Source: Lacrimispora xylanolytica (GTDB taxonomy: Bacteria > Bacillota > Clostridia > Lachnospirales > Lachnospiraceae). From it: a DNA stretch of 64,000 bases. Both the position numbers and the translations under genes were made by a program. The notes below the pieces were generated by a model. The model was not told the origin of the DNA, searched no databases, and worked only from the letters and a program-made list of their open reading frames with translations. The DNA is taken from contig NZ_CP113524.1 in NCBI RefSeq assembly GCF_026723765.1, positions 4,412,001-4,476,000 on the forward strand. The letters run 5' to 3'. Below, one piece after another: positions 48,795 to 58,036 of the stretch; the first letter of the stretch is position 1, and every line of letters begins with the position of its first letter.

Positions 48795-51494
48795 TTAAAA
48801 ACTATCATCCCTTCTGATCTTATGACGGATCACACGATGTCTGTATTCACGAATCTCACGAATGTTAGTCTGGTTGTCAATGAATTTTCCAATCTCAGCG
48901 ACGATGGTAGGAATCAGGGAAAGTCCTGCTGCAATCAGCCAGTGATATCCGCCAATTGCTGTTAAATCAAAGATTTTTCCAACGGAAGGTACCGCCGCCA
49001 GGAAGCTGAATACGGCAATCATAGCCATGGTGCTGTAGACCACCGGAGGATTATCCCTAAGAGTTCTCTTAAAGATGGATTTTCTGCTGCGGACCGTAAA
49101 CAAATGAAGAATTGAGGTCCAGCCTAAGATTAAGAAAGCAACCGTCTGACCTACTGCCTGAGATGGTCCCAGGTTTCCCGGAAGCACCCGGAAGGTTCCG
49201 ATATAATATCCAATCAGTACCACTGCGGAACAGGCTATGGTCTGCTGTATGATAACCGTTAAAAGACCACCGCTTAAGAAGCCTTCATCTCTGCGTATAG
49301 GTTCACGGTCCATAAGACGTGGGTCAGAACGTTCCCTAGCTAAGTAAAGTCCAGGGATACCATCTCCCAGTACGTTGACCAAAAGAAGCATAATAGGGGT
49401 GACCGGGATTCCCCAGCCCCTTAGCTGAGCTACCAGCATAATAACAATCTCAGAAATATTGCAGACCAAAAGGAAGTAAATCGTCTTTCGGATATTAGAA
49501 TATACATTTCGTCCTTCGGATACCGCATCGATAATCGTTGCAAAATTATCATCGGTTAATACCATATCAGAAGCGCTCTTTGCTACTTCTGTTCCAGTAC
49601 GTCCCATGGAAACGCCAACGTCAGCGGCTTTTAATGCCGGAGTATCGTTGACACCATCCCCGGTCATGGAAACCACTTCTCCATTCTCCTGCCATGCCTC
49701 TACAATACGGATCTTATCCTCAGGAGATACTCTGGCATACACGGAGTAATGATGGATATCACGGCAAAGCTCTTCATCAGACATATCCTTTAATTGCTGT
49801 CCGGTTAATACCTTTTCATTTTCTCCAAGAATTCCGATGTTCTTTGCAATGGCACTGGCAGTCACTGCATGGTCTCCAGTAATCATAATGGTCCTGATTC
49901 CTGCCATCTTAGCCCGTTCCACAGCCTGAGCCGCTTCCGGTCTTGCCGGGTCAATTAATCCAATGAGTCCGCAAAGGGTAAGCTCCCGTTCGATTTCCTC
50001 TGGTCTATCCATATCCGGCATCTCATCCACATGTCTGATTCCAAGGGCAAGTACTCGTAGGGCTTCTTTCGCAAACAGCTCATGAACATGAGAAACTGCT
50101 TCTTCCATTCTCTCATCAAATTTATGAAGAGGCAGGCGGTCCAAAGCACCCTTGGTCAAAATGATATATCCACCGGAAGTATCCTCTAAAACAATGGTCA
50201 TCATCTTACGTTCTGATGAGAATGGAATCTCTCCCACCAGACGGAACTGCTCAGAAATACTTTGCTTTGATAAGCCTTTTTCGTGAAGCAGCCTCATAAT
50301 GGCTTTTTCGGTTGGATTGCCCATGATGGTCATGGTTCCGTCGTTTTCCATCTGAACCGTTGCATTGCTTGCCAGGGCGAATCTTGTTAATAGCTCTTTT
50401 TCCTTCTGACCAAACTCTTCCTCCGCTCCAAAGGGTTCCTCCCCTGGTAACCAGAGTTTTTCAATGGTCATAAGATTCTGTGTTAAGGTTCCGGTCTTAT
50501 CGGAACAGATTACGGATGTGTTTCCAAGAGTTTCTACTGCGGAAAGCTTACGAATCAGGGCGTTTTTATTCACCATGTTTTTAACACCCTGAGAAAGAGA
50601 TAATGTTACGATTAGATTTAATGTCTCTGGTACTGCCGCTACTGCTAACGTTGCCGCAAGAGTGACCATGGACCAGAAGGATTCTCCCTGTAACAGACCA
50701 ATCACGAGAAGCAGCACAGCCGCAATTATGGCAATCATACTGATGGACTTTGCTACTTTTTCAAGACGTCTCTGGAGCGGTGTTTTAATCTTCTGGGAGT
50801 TATTTAAGTATCCCGCGATTTTACCCATCTCACTGTGCATACCAGTTCCAGTGACAACAGCCACACCATGACCGGAGGTCACGTGACAGCCGGAAAATAC
50901 CATGTTAAGCTGATCTCCCAAGGGAACTGTGCCCTGAAGAAGTAGGTCTGCATTCTTTTCGGAAGGCTCACTTTCACCGGTCAGTGCTGATTCATCTACC
51001 TGTAAATTCGTTGAAGTAATGAGCCGGGCATCAGCAGGAACAATGCTTCCAAGCTGGAGGAGAATAATATCTCCCGGAACCAGCTCAGTGGTATCCATTT
51101 CTTTTTGTACGCCATCCCTTAATACGATACAATCCGGCGAGTTTAAGCTGGTCAATGCCTCCAGCGCCTTTTCGGCACTTCTCTCCTGGGTGATGGCAAG
51201 AACCAGGTTCAGTATAACAATGGATACGATTACCACCGGCTCAATAAAGCCATGGCCATCCTTAAGCGCCATGCCTAAGGACAGCAGCGCGGCTAGCAAC
51301 AGGATAATCGTAGAAATATCCTTTAAATGATGAAGAATATCCTTGATCAGGCTTGTTTTTTCCAGCTTATCAAATTCATTCTTACCGTATGTTTTCTGGC
51401 GGTTAACTGCCTCATTTTCTGACAGACCTGTGTTTTCGTTTGCATTAAAATGTTGTAGTGTTTTGGACACACTGGCTTCATACCAATTTTCCAC
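48795..51494 (-). CDS. P-type cation-transporting ATPase (Ca2+-ATPase-like)
   Basis: An 899-residue type II P-type ATPase. Seen: N-terminal cation-ATPase domain, actuator TGES (172-175), phosphorylation site SDKTGTLT (Asp332), hinge TGDGVNDTPALK, and ten membrane helices. Ion-site residues resemble SERCA in M5 (VCNISEIVIM, N and E) and M6 (LGDGIPG, D), but M4 reads PETLN where Ca2+ pumps have PEGLP, so ion choice is uncertain. It follows an XRE regulator by 15 bp and shares its promoter, suggesting controlled rather than constitutive export. Confidence 0.88.
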   Translation of the reverse strand: MENWYEASVSKTLQHFNANENTGLSENEAVNRQKTYGKNEFDKLEKTSLIKDILHHLKDISTIILLLAALLSLGMALKDGHGFIEPVVIVSIVILNLVLAITQERSAEKALEALTSLNSPDCIVLRDGVQKEMDTTELVPGDIILLQLGSIVPADARLITSTNLQVDESALTGESEPSEKNADLLLQGTVPLGDQLNMVFSGCHVTSGHGVAVVTGTGMHSEMGKIAGYLNNSQKIKTPLQRRLEKVAKSISMIAIIAAVLLLVIGLLQGESFWSMVTLAATLAVAAVPETLNLIVTLSLSQGVKNMVNKNALIRKLSAVETLGNTSVICSDKTGTLTQNLMTIEKLWLPGEEPFGAEEEFGQKEKELLTRFALASNATVQMENDGTMTIMGNPTEKAIMRLLHEKGLSKQSISEQFRLVGEIPFSSERKMMTIVLEDTSGGYIILTKGALDRLPLHKFDERMEEAVSHVHELFAKEALRVLALGIRHVDEMPDMDRPEEIERELTLCGLIGLIDPARPEAAQAVERAKMAGIRTIMITGDHAVTASAIAKNIGILGENEKVLTGQQLKDMSDEELCRDIHHYSVYARVSPEDKIRIVEAWQENGEVVSMTGDGVNDTPALKAADVGVSMGRTGTEVAKSASDMVLTDDNFATIIDAVSEGRNVYSNIRKTIYFLLVCNISEIVIMLVAQLRGWGIPVTPIMLLLVNVLGDGIPGLYLARERSDPRLMDREPIRRDEGFLSGGLLTVIIQQTIACSAVVLIGYYIGTFRVLPGNLGPSQAVGQTVAFLILGWTSILHLFTVRSRKSIFKRTLRDNPPVVYSTMAMIAVFSFLAAVPSVGKIFDLTAIGGYHWLIAAGLSLIPTIVAEIGKFIDNQTNIREIREYRHRVIRHKIRRDDSF

Positions 51495-51509
51495 TCCATC
51501 ATCCTCCTT

Positions 51510-52151
51510 TTAATCAAGCGCATCATTCACGGGTTTCTTAAGCTCCTCCCCAACAACCTTTTCAAGGTTTCGTTCCATAATTTCCGCACAACGATTAAGC
51601 TCCTCATCGATTCGCTTTGTTGCATGAAATGCGGCATCGTAAACCACTCTTGGCTTATAATGCACGGCTCCCCGGATCACATCCTCCGGCACAGAATGTT
51701 TTTTTAATTCCTTTACAGATGTTACGATATCTTCATTTAAATTCTCAAAGCCGTATAAGGTCCTTCTTACCTGTAAACAGCAATGATTCATGACACGAAC
51801 GATATCATCAGCCATCTCAAGCTCCACAGACTTTTCCAAAGTCTCAATAAGTGCAGAGACCATCTCCTGGATCTCAGGCTGAGGAAGCTTTTCCATAATG
51901 CGGAACAGAGTTTCCGAACGTTTCAGAGAGATTACCTCATCCCTTTTGTAACGGTATTCTGTTCCCCCCATAAGAAATTCTACGGTCACGCCAAAATAAT
52001 CTGCCATCTGTCTGGCAAAATCAATGTCAGGTACCCGCTTCTCATTTTCATAATTATTAATCGTCATTCGGCTGACACCCAGCTCCGCTGCCAGCTTTTC
52101 CTGACTGTAATGCCTCTCCTCACGAAGAGTCTTAATACGTTTACCTATCAC
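51510..52151 (-). CDS. XRE-family regulator with C-terminal helical domain
   Basis: A 213-residue repressor-like protein: N-terminal helix-turn-helix (IKTLREERHYSQEKLAAELG, VSRMTINNYEN) over residues 1-65 and an all-helical C-terminal domain of unknown ligand. The start is GTG at 52149-52151, eight bases after AAAGGTG; an in-frame ATG 16 codons upstream overlaps the promoter and is unlikely. Paired operator-like sites lie over the promoter, so autoregulation, and thereby control of the downstream ATPase, is likely. Confidence 0.85.
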   Translation of the reverse strand: MIGKRIKTLREERHYSQEKLAAELGVSRMTINNYENEKRVPDIDFARQMADYFGVTVEFLMGGTEYRYKRDEVISLKRSETLFRIMEKLPQPEIQEMVSALIETLEKSVELEMADDIVRVMNHCCLQVRRTLYGFENLNEDIVTSVKELKKHSVPEDVIRGAVHYKPRVVYDAAFHATKRIDEELNRCAEIMERNLEKVVGEELKKPVNDALD

Positions 52152-52176
52152 GAGTCTCACACCTTTCCCATGATTT

Positions 52177-52205
52177 ATTATAAATGAAAATGATAACAAT
52201 GTAAA
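52177..52205 (-). promoter_or_regulatory. Promoter of the XRE-ATPase operon
   Basis: Minus strand TTTACA (52200-52205), 17-bp spacer, TATAAT (52177-52182). One arm of the inverted repeat 52187-52240 lies between the two boxes. Confidence 0.75.
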
Positions 52206-52240
52206 TCTTTTTTTTATTTGATATCGAACGTTATCATTTT
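52187..52240. repeat. Inverted repeat, candidate XRE operator
   Basis: Perfect 11-bp arms AAAATGATAAC (52187-52197) and GTTATCATTTT (52230-52240), 32 bp apart. The inner arm lies in the promoter spacer and the outer arm upstream of the -35 box, so a bound repressor could loop or block polymerase. Confidence 0.6.
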
Positions 52241-52314
52241 TTTATATTTTTTATACTTTTTTTATAACATAGAGTCTGAAAGACTTTTATGTAGTGGAAC
52301 TCAAGTTTCTAGTA

Positions 52315-52349
52315 TACAAAAAAAGACGCCGGATATACATCCGACGCCA
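52315..52349 (-). terminator. Terminator of the BNR-repeat gene
   Basis: Ten-pair stem GGCGTCGGAT/ATCCGGCGTC (two G-T pairs) followed by TTTTTTTG on the minus strand. Confidence 0.8.
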
Positions 52350-52354
52350 ATTTC

Positions 52355-53476
52355 TTATTCACCTTCCGGGGCCCTTTTCTCACCTATGATATCGGCTTCT
52401 GTAAATCGCATGTATTTGATACATGCCCTGCCTTTATAGGAAAATACCAGATGCAGGTCCCCATTTTGTCCCTGCATGAGATACGGAGTCTCGTACTGCC
52501 TGTTGTTGATCTGATTTTCTGCTCCTGCATAACCTTCTCCCAGCTCCACATACCGGATTAACGGCCAGGTAATGCCGCCATCCTCTGACAGCGCCACTGC
52601 AATGGGACAACCGTTCTCTGTCTTTTCCTCGGCACTGTCTACAGCAATATGGTTATAGACAATGGCGATTCGTCCGCTTTTTAACCGGAGTGCGCTGATA
52701 CCGGAATTGTTATTAGGAAGTACAGTCTTAACGGGTGCAGACCAGGTGCTTCCCCAGTCAAAGGACTCGCTGCGGTAGATTGCATCTGCTGACCGGCTTC
52801 TCATAAATGCGATAAGATGTCCTTCTTCCAGTTCAACTATGTTCGCCTGAATCCTTCCCTGGCTCTCAGGCATAAATACGGTTTTCCAGGTAGATCCCTC
52901 ATCCTCTGAAATCCGAAAGACCGTAGGATCTCCGGATAACCCTGTCATGGAATCTCTTGAGATCCAGTTGGAGAAGATCAGCCTTTTGTTCTTTAGCATG
53001 ATGATAGGCTGGCTGCATAAGCTTCCCGTATCCGGAAAAAGACCCTTGGGATCTTCCCATGTCCTGCCTCCATTAAAGCTTTTCTGAAAACGAATCATAG
53101 CGGTGTGGTTGGTATCATTTTTCCCCGACACCCCCGCGGCCTGGGACGTGTAAACCACCCATACCGCATTATCCGGGCCAAGGAATAAGGATGGACTCTG
53201 CTCACAGCGCTTGGAATCTCTGGATACCTTTACCGGCCGATGCCAGCGGTCGTCTCCTTTTTTCAGTTTTGCACAAACGATGCTTTCGTCTGCGCCGCCT
53301 TCTTTCGAACCGGCAGACCAGGCACACAAAAGATCTCCTCCCGGAAGTTCGAGAAGAGATGGAGCTTTTACAAACTGATAAGAGCCTGACGGGATCAGGG
53401 CTTCCAAGGTTCCCATGTTAACGTTATGATAGATGGTTCCATCCGGTGTAAGACCCGGTAAATGTTTGAATTCCAT
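52355..53476 (-). CDS. BNR/Asp-box repeat protein of the sialidase superfamily
   Basis: A 373-residue six-bladed-propeller-type protein. Four Asp boxes (S-x-D-x-G-x-T-W) are visible: SFNGGRTWED, SEDEGSTWKT, SFDWGSTWSA and SEDGGITWPL. No signal peptide is present, so it should act in the cytoplasm, unlike secreted sialidases. Family members include exo-sialidases and other sugar-processing or sugar-binding proteins; the arginine triad of true sialidases cannot be confirmed. GGAGG nine bases ahead sets the start. No sialic-acid catabolic genes are nearby. Confidence 0.8.
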   Translation of the reverse strand: MEFKHLPGLTPDGTIYHNVNMGTLEALIPSGSYQFVKAPSLLELPGGDLLCAWSAGSKEGGADESIVCAKLKKGDDRWHRPVKVSRDSKRCEQSPSLFLGPDNAVWVVYTSQAAGVSGKNDTNHTAMIRFQKSFNGGRTWEDPKGLFPDTGSLCSQPIIMLKNKRLIFSNWISRDSMTGLSGDPTVFRISEDEGSTWKTVFMPESQGRIQANIVELEEGHLIAFMRSRSADAIYRSESFDWGSTWSAPVKTVLPNNNSGISALRLKSGRIAIVYNHIAVDSAEEKTENGCPIAVALSEDGGITWPLIRYVELGEGYAGAENQINNRQYETPYLMQGQNGDLHLVFSYKGRACIKYMRFTEADIIGEKRAPEGE

Positions 53477-53647
53477 TTGTTTAATCCTCCCTGTACATTA
53501 TAATCCGGACCGGATTGTCCCGGTCTACTGCCAAAGGCTTAATATTCTGTCTGAAAACGGACAATTTTTTTTAATTATTTTGAAGCAGTGTAAACCTCCT
53601 CTATCTTTTATATGAATAATTTGTTACCTTTTATTCTTATTGCTTCT
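53477..53647 (-). other. Long leader of the BNR-repeat gene
   Basis: About 165 nt between the predicted transcription start and the ATG. It contains an AGGAGG-like site (53595-53600) with no start codon behind it and a hairpin GACCGG/CCGGTC (53508-53525) about 30 bases before the gene. No known RNA family is recognised. Confidence 0.4.
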
Positions 53648-53677
53648 ATTGTAACTGATTGTTTTGGCAAATTGCAA
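53648..53677 (-). promoter_or_regulatory. Predicted promoter of the BNR-repeat gene
   Basis: Minus strand TTGCAA (53672-53677), 18-bp spacer, TACAAT (53648-53653). Confidence 0.5.
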
Positions 53678-53745
53678 TAAAAAATACATTAAAACTTTTT
53701 ATATTTTCGACATTTTTCTTGTTTTATTGATAATAATTTCACATA

Positions 53746-53782
53746 CACAAAAAAAGAGAGGCTTATGACTGCCTCTCTTTCC
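53746..53782 (-). terminator. Terminator of the fab/acc operon
   Basis: Ten-pair perfect stem AAAGAGAGGC/GCCTCTCTTT with an 8-base loop and a T-run on the minus strand, 28 bp after the last stop codon. Confidence 0.92.
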
Positions 53783-53807
53783 TTCCTATCAGCTTATGAA
53801 ATTACAA

Positions 53808-54929
53808 TCAAATTTCTCCAACCAGTTCCTTCATGACCTGATCAACACTCTCAAGCTTCTCCGCCCGATAAGCATTGCTTCCACAGAAAAGAAGTCCATC
53901 CTCTGTCCTGCCTTCTGCTGAGTCCACAAGGGCCTTTGTAATACAGTAAGGAATGGTGGTTCTGTCGCATTTCTCCAGACACTGGTAGCAATGCTCCAAA
54001 CGGAATGGAACCTTTCCCACATCGCTTAAAAATGGATTTACAATAGCTCTTCCCGGCATACCAACCGGACTCTTTGTAATAACGATATCCTCTTTCTTCG
54101 CATTGATATACGCCTGCTTATATTCCATAGGGGCATCACATTCATGAGTGGTAACAAATCTGGTTGCCACCTGAACCCCGTCTGCGCCCAAATCAATCTG
54201 ATGCATCACATCCTCATGAGTATAGATTCCGCCTGCAGTTACTACAGGGATTACCTTATTGTATTTCTCCCCGTATTCCTTTACCAGACGAATGATTCCT
54301 TTAATTTCTTCTTCATACTCTTCCCGTTTATAGGTATGCTCCACATCCTCAGTATCCACTCCAAGCCTTGTTAAATCATCGTTGGAAAATCCCAGATGAC
54401 CGCCGGCCAAAGGTCCTTCTATGACGACCAGGTCCGGTGCCTGATGGTATTTACGGTCCCACATCTTACAGATGACCATGGCTGATTTTACAGTCGAAAC
54501 GATAGGTGCAATTTTAGTCTTAAGCTTGATCCCTGCCTCTTCCGCTGCCTCTGCAACAATCTCAGGAAGACTGACCGGAAGTCCAGCACCGGATATAATA
54601 AGGTCTGCTCCGGCCTTTACCGCCTTTTTTACATAACTGGCATAATTCATTGTCGCAACCATGATGTTAAAACCGATGATTCCATCTGGTGCGATTTCTC
54701 TAGCCTTATTCATTTCTGTTCCAATCGCCCTCAAATTTGCTTCCAGGGGATTCTTTTTAAAGTCAGGTTCCCGAAAGCCGATCTGTGCCGTTGAAATAAT
54801 TCCGATTCCTCCGGCCTTTGCCACTGCTCCAGCTAAGGATGAAAGGCTGATTCCAACGCCCATCCCTCCCTGGATTACCGGATTCTTTGCCACAAGATCT
54901 CCTATTACCAAAGGTTTTAATGTTCCCAT
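53808..54929 (-). CDS. Nitronate monooxygenase/FabK-family flavoprotein with four-cysteine motif
   Basis: A 373-residue TIM-barrel FMN enzyme related to nitronate monooxygenase and FabK (QGGMGVGIS, IIGFNIMVA, LIISGAGLP, VIEGPLAGGH, VVTAGGIYT, GADGVQVATRF). It is ~65 residues longer than the true fabK at 62018-62941, and its C-terminal part has C-x2-C-x3-C-x7-C (CYQCLEKCDR...YC), a possible Fe-S or zinc site. As last gene of the fab operon, overlapping accDA by one base, it may be an auxiliary reductase or oxygenase of fatty-acid metabolism. Substrate unknown. Confidence 0.85.
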   Translation of the reverse strand: MGTLKPLVIGDLVAKNPVIQGGMGVGISLSSLAGAVAKAGGIGIISTAQIGFREPDFKKNPLEANLRAIGTEMNKAREIAPDGIIGFNIMVATMNYASYVKKAVKAGADLIISGAGLPVSLPEIVAEAAEEAGIKLKTKIAPIVSTVKSAMVICKMWDRKYHQAPDLVVIEGPLAGGHLGFSNDDLTRLGVDTEDVEHTYKREEYEEEIKGIIRLVKEYGEKYNKVIPVVTAGGIYTHEDVMHQIDLGADGVQVATRFVTTHECDAPMEYKQAYINAKKEDIVITKSPVGMPGRAIVNPFLSDVGKVPFRLEHCYQCLEKCDRTTIPYCITKALVDSAEGRTEDGLLFCGSNAYRAEKLESVDQVMKELVGEI

Positions 54930-56653
54930 TACATTCTCCTAAATCTTTCATATCTCTGATTTGCAAGCTCTTCTTTACTTTTTAACAGGTATGTGAGGAA
55001 AAATTCCTCCATCGCCTTATCCATTTCCATTGCTGCTGCGGAAATATTTTCTCCGCTCACCGGCTCTTCCTCTGGAATGACCCGTTCAATTAAGCCTAGT
55101 TCCAGGAGATCCTTTGCCGTAATCTTCATGACCCTTGCCGCGTCATTTGCCTTTTTGCTGTCCTTATAAAGGATAGAGGCAAAGCCTTCCGGCGAGAGTA
55201 TGGAATAGATGGCATTTTCCATCATCCAGACCTCATTGCCAACTGCCATGGCAAGAGCACCGCCGCTGCCGCCTTCTCCGATTACAATGGAGAGAACGGG
55301 AACGGTTAAAGATGCCATCTCAAATAAGTTTCTGGCGATGGCCTCTCCCTGTCCTCTTTCCTCTGCCTCCAGGCCGCAGAATGCACCAGGAGTATCCACA
55401 AGACAGATAATAGGTCTTCCAAAGGTTTCCGCCTGCTTCATGAGGCGAAGGGCCTTTCGATAGCCTTCGGGAGAAGGCATTCCAAAGTTTCGTTTGATGT
55501 TATCCTTTGTATTCTTTCCTTTTTCCTGGCCAATGACCGTAACCGGCATACCATGAAAGGATGCAATTCCGCCTACAATGGCACCATCATCTTTAAAATA
55601 ACGGTCCCCTGCAAACTCCATGAAATCATCAAAAACTTCTCTGATATAATCCGATGCCACCGGACGATCCGCCCGTCTGGATAACAGGACCGTATCCCAG
55701 GCACTTCGTTTGCTCTTTTTGGGGCGAAGGGCCTTCTTTTTTCCACTATCCACTTCCGAAGAAATCTGTTTATCCACAAAAAACTCCTTTACAGCGTAAG
55801 GTTTGTGGAGTTTTAAGATTCGGGCAATGGTTTCCTTCATCTCATTTCTTGGAACGATTTTATCAATAAATCCATGCTCAAGAAGAAATTCTGAACGCTG
55901 GAAGCCTTCCGGCAGCTTCTGTCCAATGGTCTGTTCAATAACCCTGGGACCAGCAAAGCCGATTAAGGCCCCTGGCTCCGCTAAAATCACATCTCCAAGC
56001 ATGGCAAAGCTTGCGGTTACGCCTCCTGTGGTTGGATCAGTCAGCACACTGATGTAAAGCTGACCTGCCTCGTGGTGGCGCTTTAAGGCTGCTGAGGTTT
56101 TAGCCATCTGCATCAGGGATACGATTCCCTCCTGCATTCTGGCTCCGCCGGAACAGGCAAAAAGTACCACTGGAAGCTTTAATAGCGTAGCCTGCTCCAC
56201 AGCTCTGGCAATCTTTTCTCCAACCACATGGCCCATACTGCTCATGATAAAACGGGCATCCATTACACCAAGAACCGCTCTTTGACCGCCAATTTCACAG
56301 ATACCAGTGACAATGGCTTCAGAAAGGCCAGTTTTTTCCTTTGCTGCTGCCACCTTTTTGTCATAGCCAGGGAAATCAAGGGGATTGGCAAATTCCATTT
56401 CCTTATCCCACTCGGTGAAGGTATTAGTATCTGCCATCATCTCAATTCTCTGAAAGGCATGCAGCCGGAAATAGCCGGTGCACTTGGTACAGACATAATG
56501 ATTATTTTTTACATCCTCAGAATAAATGGGCTGGCCGCACTTGTTGCACTTTTTCCATAGCCCTTCCGGGATGTTAGGTTCCTCTGACTTTTCCGGAGTC
56601 TTATACTTGCTGTCGATCAGTGTATAGGTCTTCTTAAACATGTTTCTTAACAT
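54929..56653 (-). CDS. accDA: Fused acetyl-CoA carboxylase carboxyltransferase (beta-alpha, AccDA)
   Basis: Transfers CO2 from carboxybiotin to acetyl-CoA to make malonyl-CoA. One 574-residue chain carries both subunits: AccD first, with a four-Cys zinc ribbon (CNKCGQ...CTKC) and CSGGARMQEG / TDPTTGGVTASFAMLGD; AccA from about residue 310, with GMPVTVIGQEKG, CLVDTPGAFCGLEAEERGQGEAIA and GEGGSGGALA. The usual arrangement is two genes. ATG 56651-56653 is used, eight bases after AAGGAG; a GTG three codons earlier overlaps it. It lies 21 bp after accC. Confidence 0.94.
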   Translation of the reverse strand: MLRNMFKKTYTLIDSKYKTPEKSEEPNIPEGLWKKCNKCGQPIYSEDVKNNHYVCTKCTGYFRLHAFQRIEMMADTNTFTEWDKEMEFANPLDFPGYDKKVAAAKEKTGLSEAIVTGICEIGGQRAVLGVMDARFIMSSMGHVVGEKIARAVEQATLLKLPVVLFACSGGARMQEGIVSLMQMAKTSAALKRHHEAGQLYISVLTDPTTGGVTASFAMLGDVILAEPGALIGFAGPRVIEQTIGQKLPEGFQRSEFLLEHGFIDKIVPRNEMKETIARILKLHKPYAVKEFFVDKQISSEVDSGKKKALRPKKSKRSAWDTVLLSRRADRPVASDYIREVFDDFMEFAGDRYFKDDGAIVGGIASFHGMPVTVIGQEKGKNTKDNIKRNFGMPSPEGYRKALRLMKQAETFGRPIICLVDTPGAFCGLEAEERGQGEAIARNLFEMASLTVPVLSIVIGEGGSGGALAMAVGNEVWMMENAIYSILSPEGFASILYKDSKKANDAARVMKITAKDLLELGLIERVIPEEEPVSGENISAAAMEMDKAMEEFFLTYLLKSKEELANQRYERFRRM

Positions 56654-56674
56654 AAGATACACTCCTTTATTTGC

Positions 56675-58027
56675 TTACCGGACATAATCCGGAAAATATT
56701 TCGGGATGAAGTCCGTATCTACATCTCCGTCACGGTAAGCCTCATGACTTAAGATATCGAACTGAAAATCCACATTGGTCTCGATACCCTCGATGATCAG
56801 CTCCCCAAGGGCACTTCTCATCTTTGAGATGGCTTCCCTCCGGTCCTTACCATGAACAATCAGCTTCATCAGCATGGAGTCATAATTGGCCGGAACCTTA
56901 TATTCGTTATAAATATGAGTGTCAATTCTCACACCATTACCGCCTGGAACGTGAATGTTTTTAATCAGGCCAGGACATGGCATAAAATGCTTTGAAGGAT
57001 TCTCTGCATTGATTCTGCATTCGATGGCATGGCCGGATATGGTGATATCTTCCTGCTTCACGCTTAAAGGCTCTCCAGCTGCGATCCGGATCTGCTCCTT
57101 AATAAGATCTAAACCAGTCACCATCTCGGTGACCGGGTGTTCTACCTGAATTCTGGTGTTCATCTCCATGAAGTAAAAATTTTTATGTTTATCCAGAAGG
57201 AATTCGATGGTTCCGGCATTTTCATAGCCAACTGCCTTAGCTGCACGGACCGCCACGTCTCCCATCTGCTTTCTTAACTCCTCTGAGATTGCGGCAGAAG
57301 GTGATTCTTCCAGTACCTTCTGATGACGCCTCTGAATGGAGCAGTCACGCTCTCCCATATGAACCACATTGCCAAACTTATCCGCCATAATCTGAAATTC
57401 AATATGACGTGGCTTCTCAATGTATTTTTCGATGTACATGGTGTCGTCAGAAAATCCCTTCACAGACTCCATCTGGGCATTGTTAAAGTTAGCTTCAAAG
57501 TCTTCCAGTCCTCTGGAAATTCTCATTCCCTTACCGCCGCCGCCTGAGGATGCCTTAATCATGACAGGAAAACCAATTTTCTCTGCCATCTCTTTTGCTT
57601 CCCCTACGTGGTGGACCGCCTCTTTGCCGCCGGGAACAACCGGGACACCCGCTTCCATCATGGTCTTTCTGGCTTCTGATTTGTTGCCCATTTTATTGAT
57701 GATGTGATGGGAAGGACCGATAAAGGTAATGTTACATTTTTCACAAAGCTCTGCAAATCGTTCATTTTCAGAAAGAAATCCAAAGCCTGGGTGAATCGCA
57801 TCTGCCTTCATGGCCACGGTAGCCGTAAGGATGCGTTCCATGTTTAAATAACTCTGGGTAGAAGGGGCTGGACCAATACAGATGGCCTCATCTGCTAAGA
57901 GAGTATGAAGACTGTCCCGGTCTGCTTCCGAGTACACGGCTACCGTTTTAATGCCCATTTCCCGGCAGGCCCTTATAATACGAACCGCGATTTCTCCACG
58001 GTTTGCGATTAGAATCTTATCAAACAT
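56675..58027 (-). CDS. accC: Acetyl-CoA carboxylase, biotin carboxylase subunit
   Basis: Carboxylates the biotin on AccB using ATP and bicarbonate. The 450 residues are standard length. Seen: FDKILIANRGEIAVRI, HPGFGFLSENERFAE, the glycine-rich ATP loop KASSGGGGKGMRI, FMEMNTRIQVEHPVTE and a C-terminal biotin-carboxylase domain. ATG 58025-58027 is chosen; the GTG three codons upstream lies on the ribosome site (AGGTGG). Ten bases separate it from fabZ. Confidence 0.96.
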   Translation of the reverse strand: MFDKILIANRGEIAVRIIRACREMGIKTVAVYSEADRDSLHTLLADEAICIGPAPSTQSYLNMERILTATVAMKADAIHPGFGFLSENERFAELCEKCNITFIGPSHHIINKMGNKSEARKTMMEAGVPVVPGGKEAVHHVGEAKEMAEKIGFPVMIKASSGGGGKGMRISRGLEDFEANFNNAQMESVKGFSDDTMYIEKYIEKPRHIEFQIMADKFGNVVHMGERDCSIQRRHQKVLEESPSAAISEELRKQMGDVAVRAAKAVGYENAGTIEFLLDKHKNFYFMEMNTRIQVEHPVTEMVTGLDLIKEQIRIAAGEPLSVKQEDITISGHAIECRINAENPSKHFMPCPGLIKNIHVPGGNGVRIDTHIYNEYKVPANYDSMLMKLIVHGKDRREAISKMRSALGELIIEGIETNVDFQFDILSHEAYRDGDVDTDFIPKYFPDYVR

Positions 58028-58036
58028 AACATCCAC

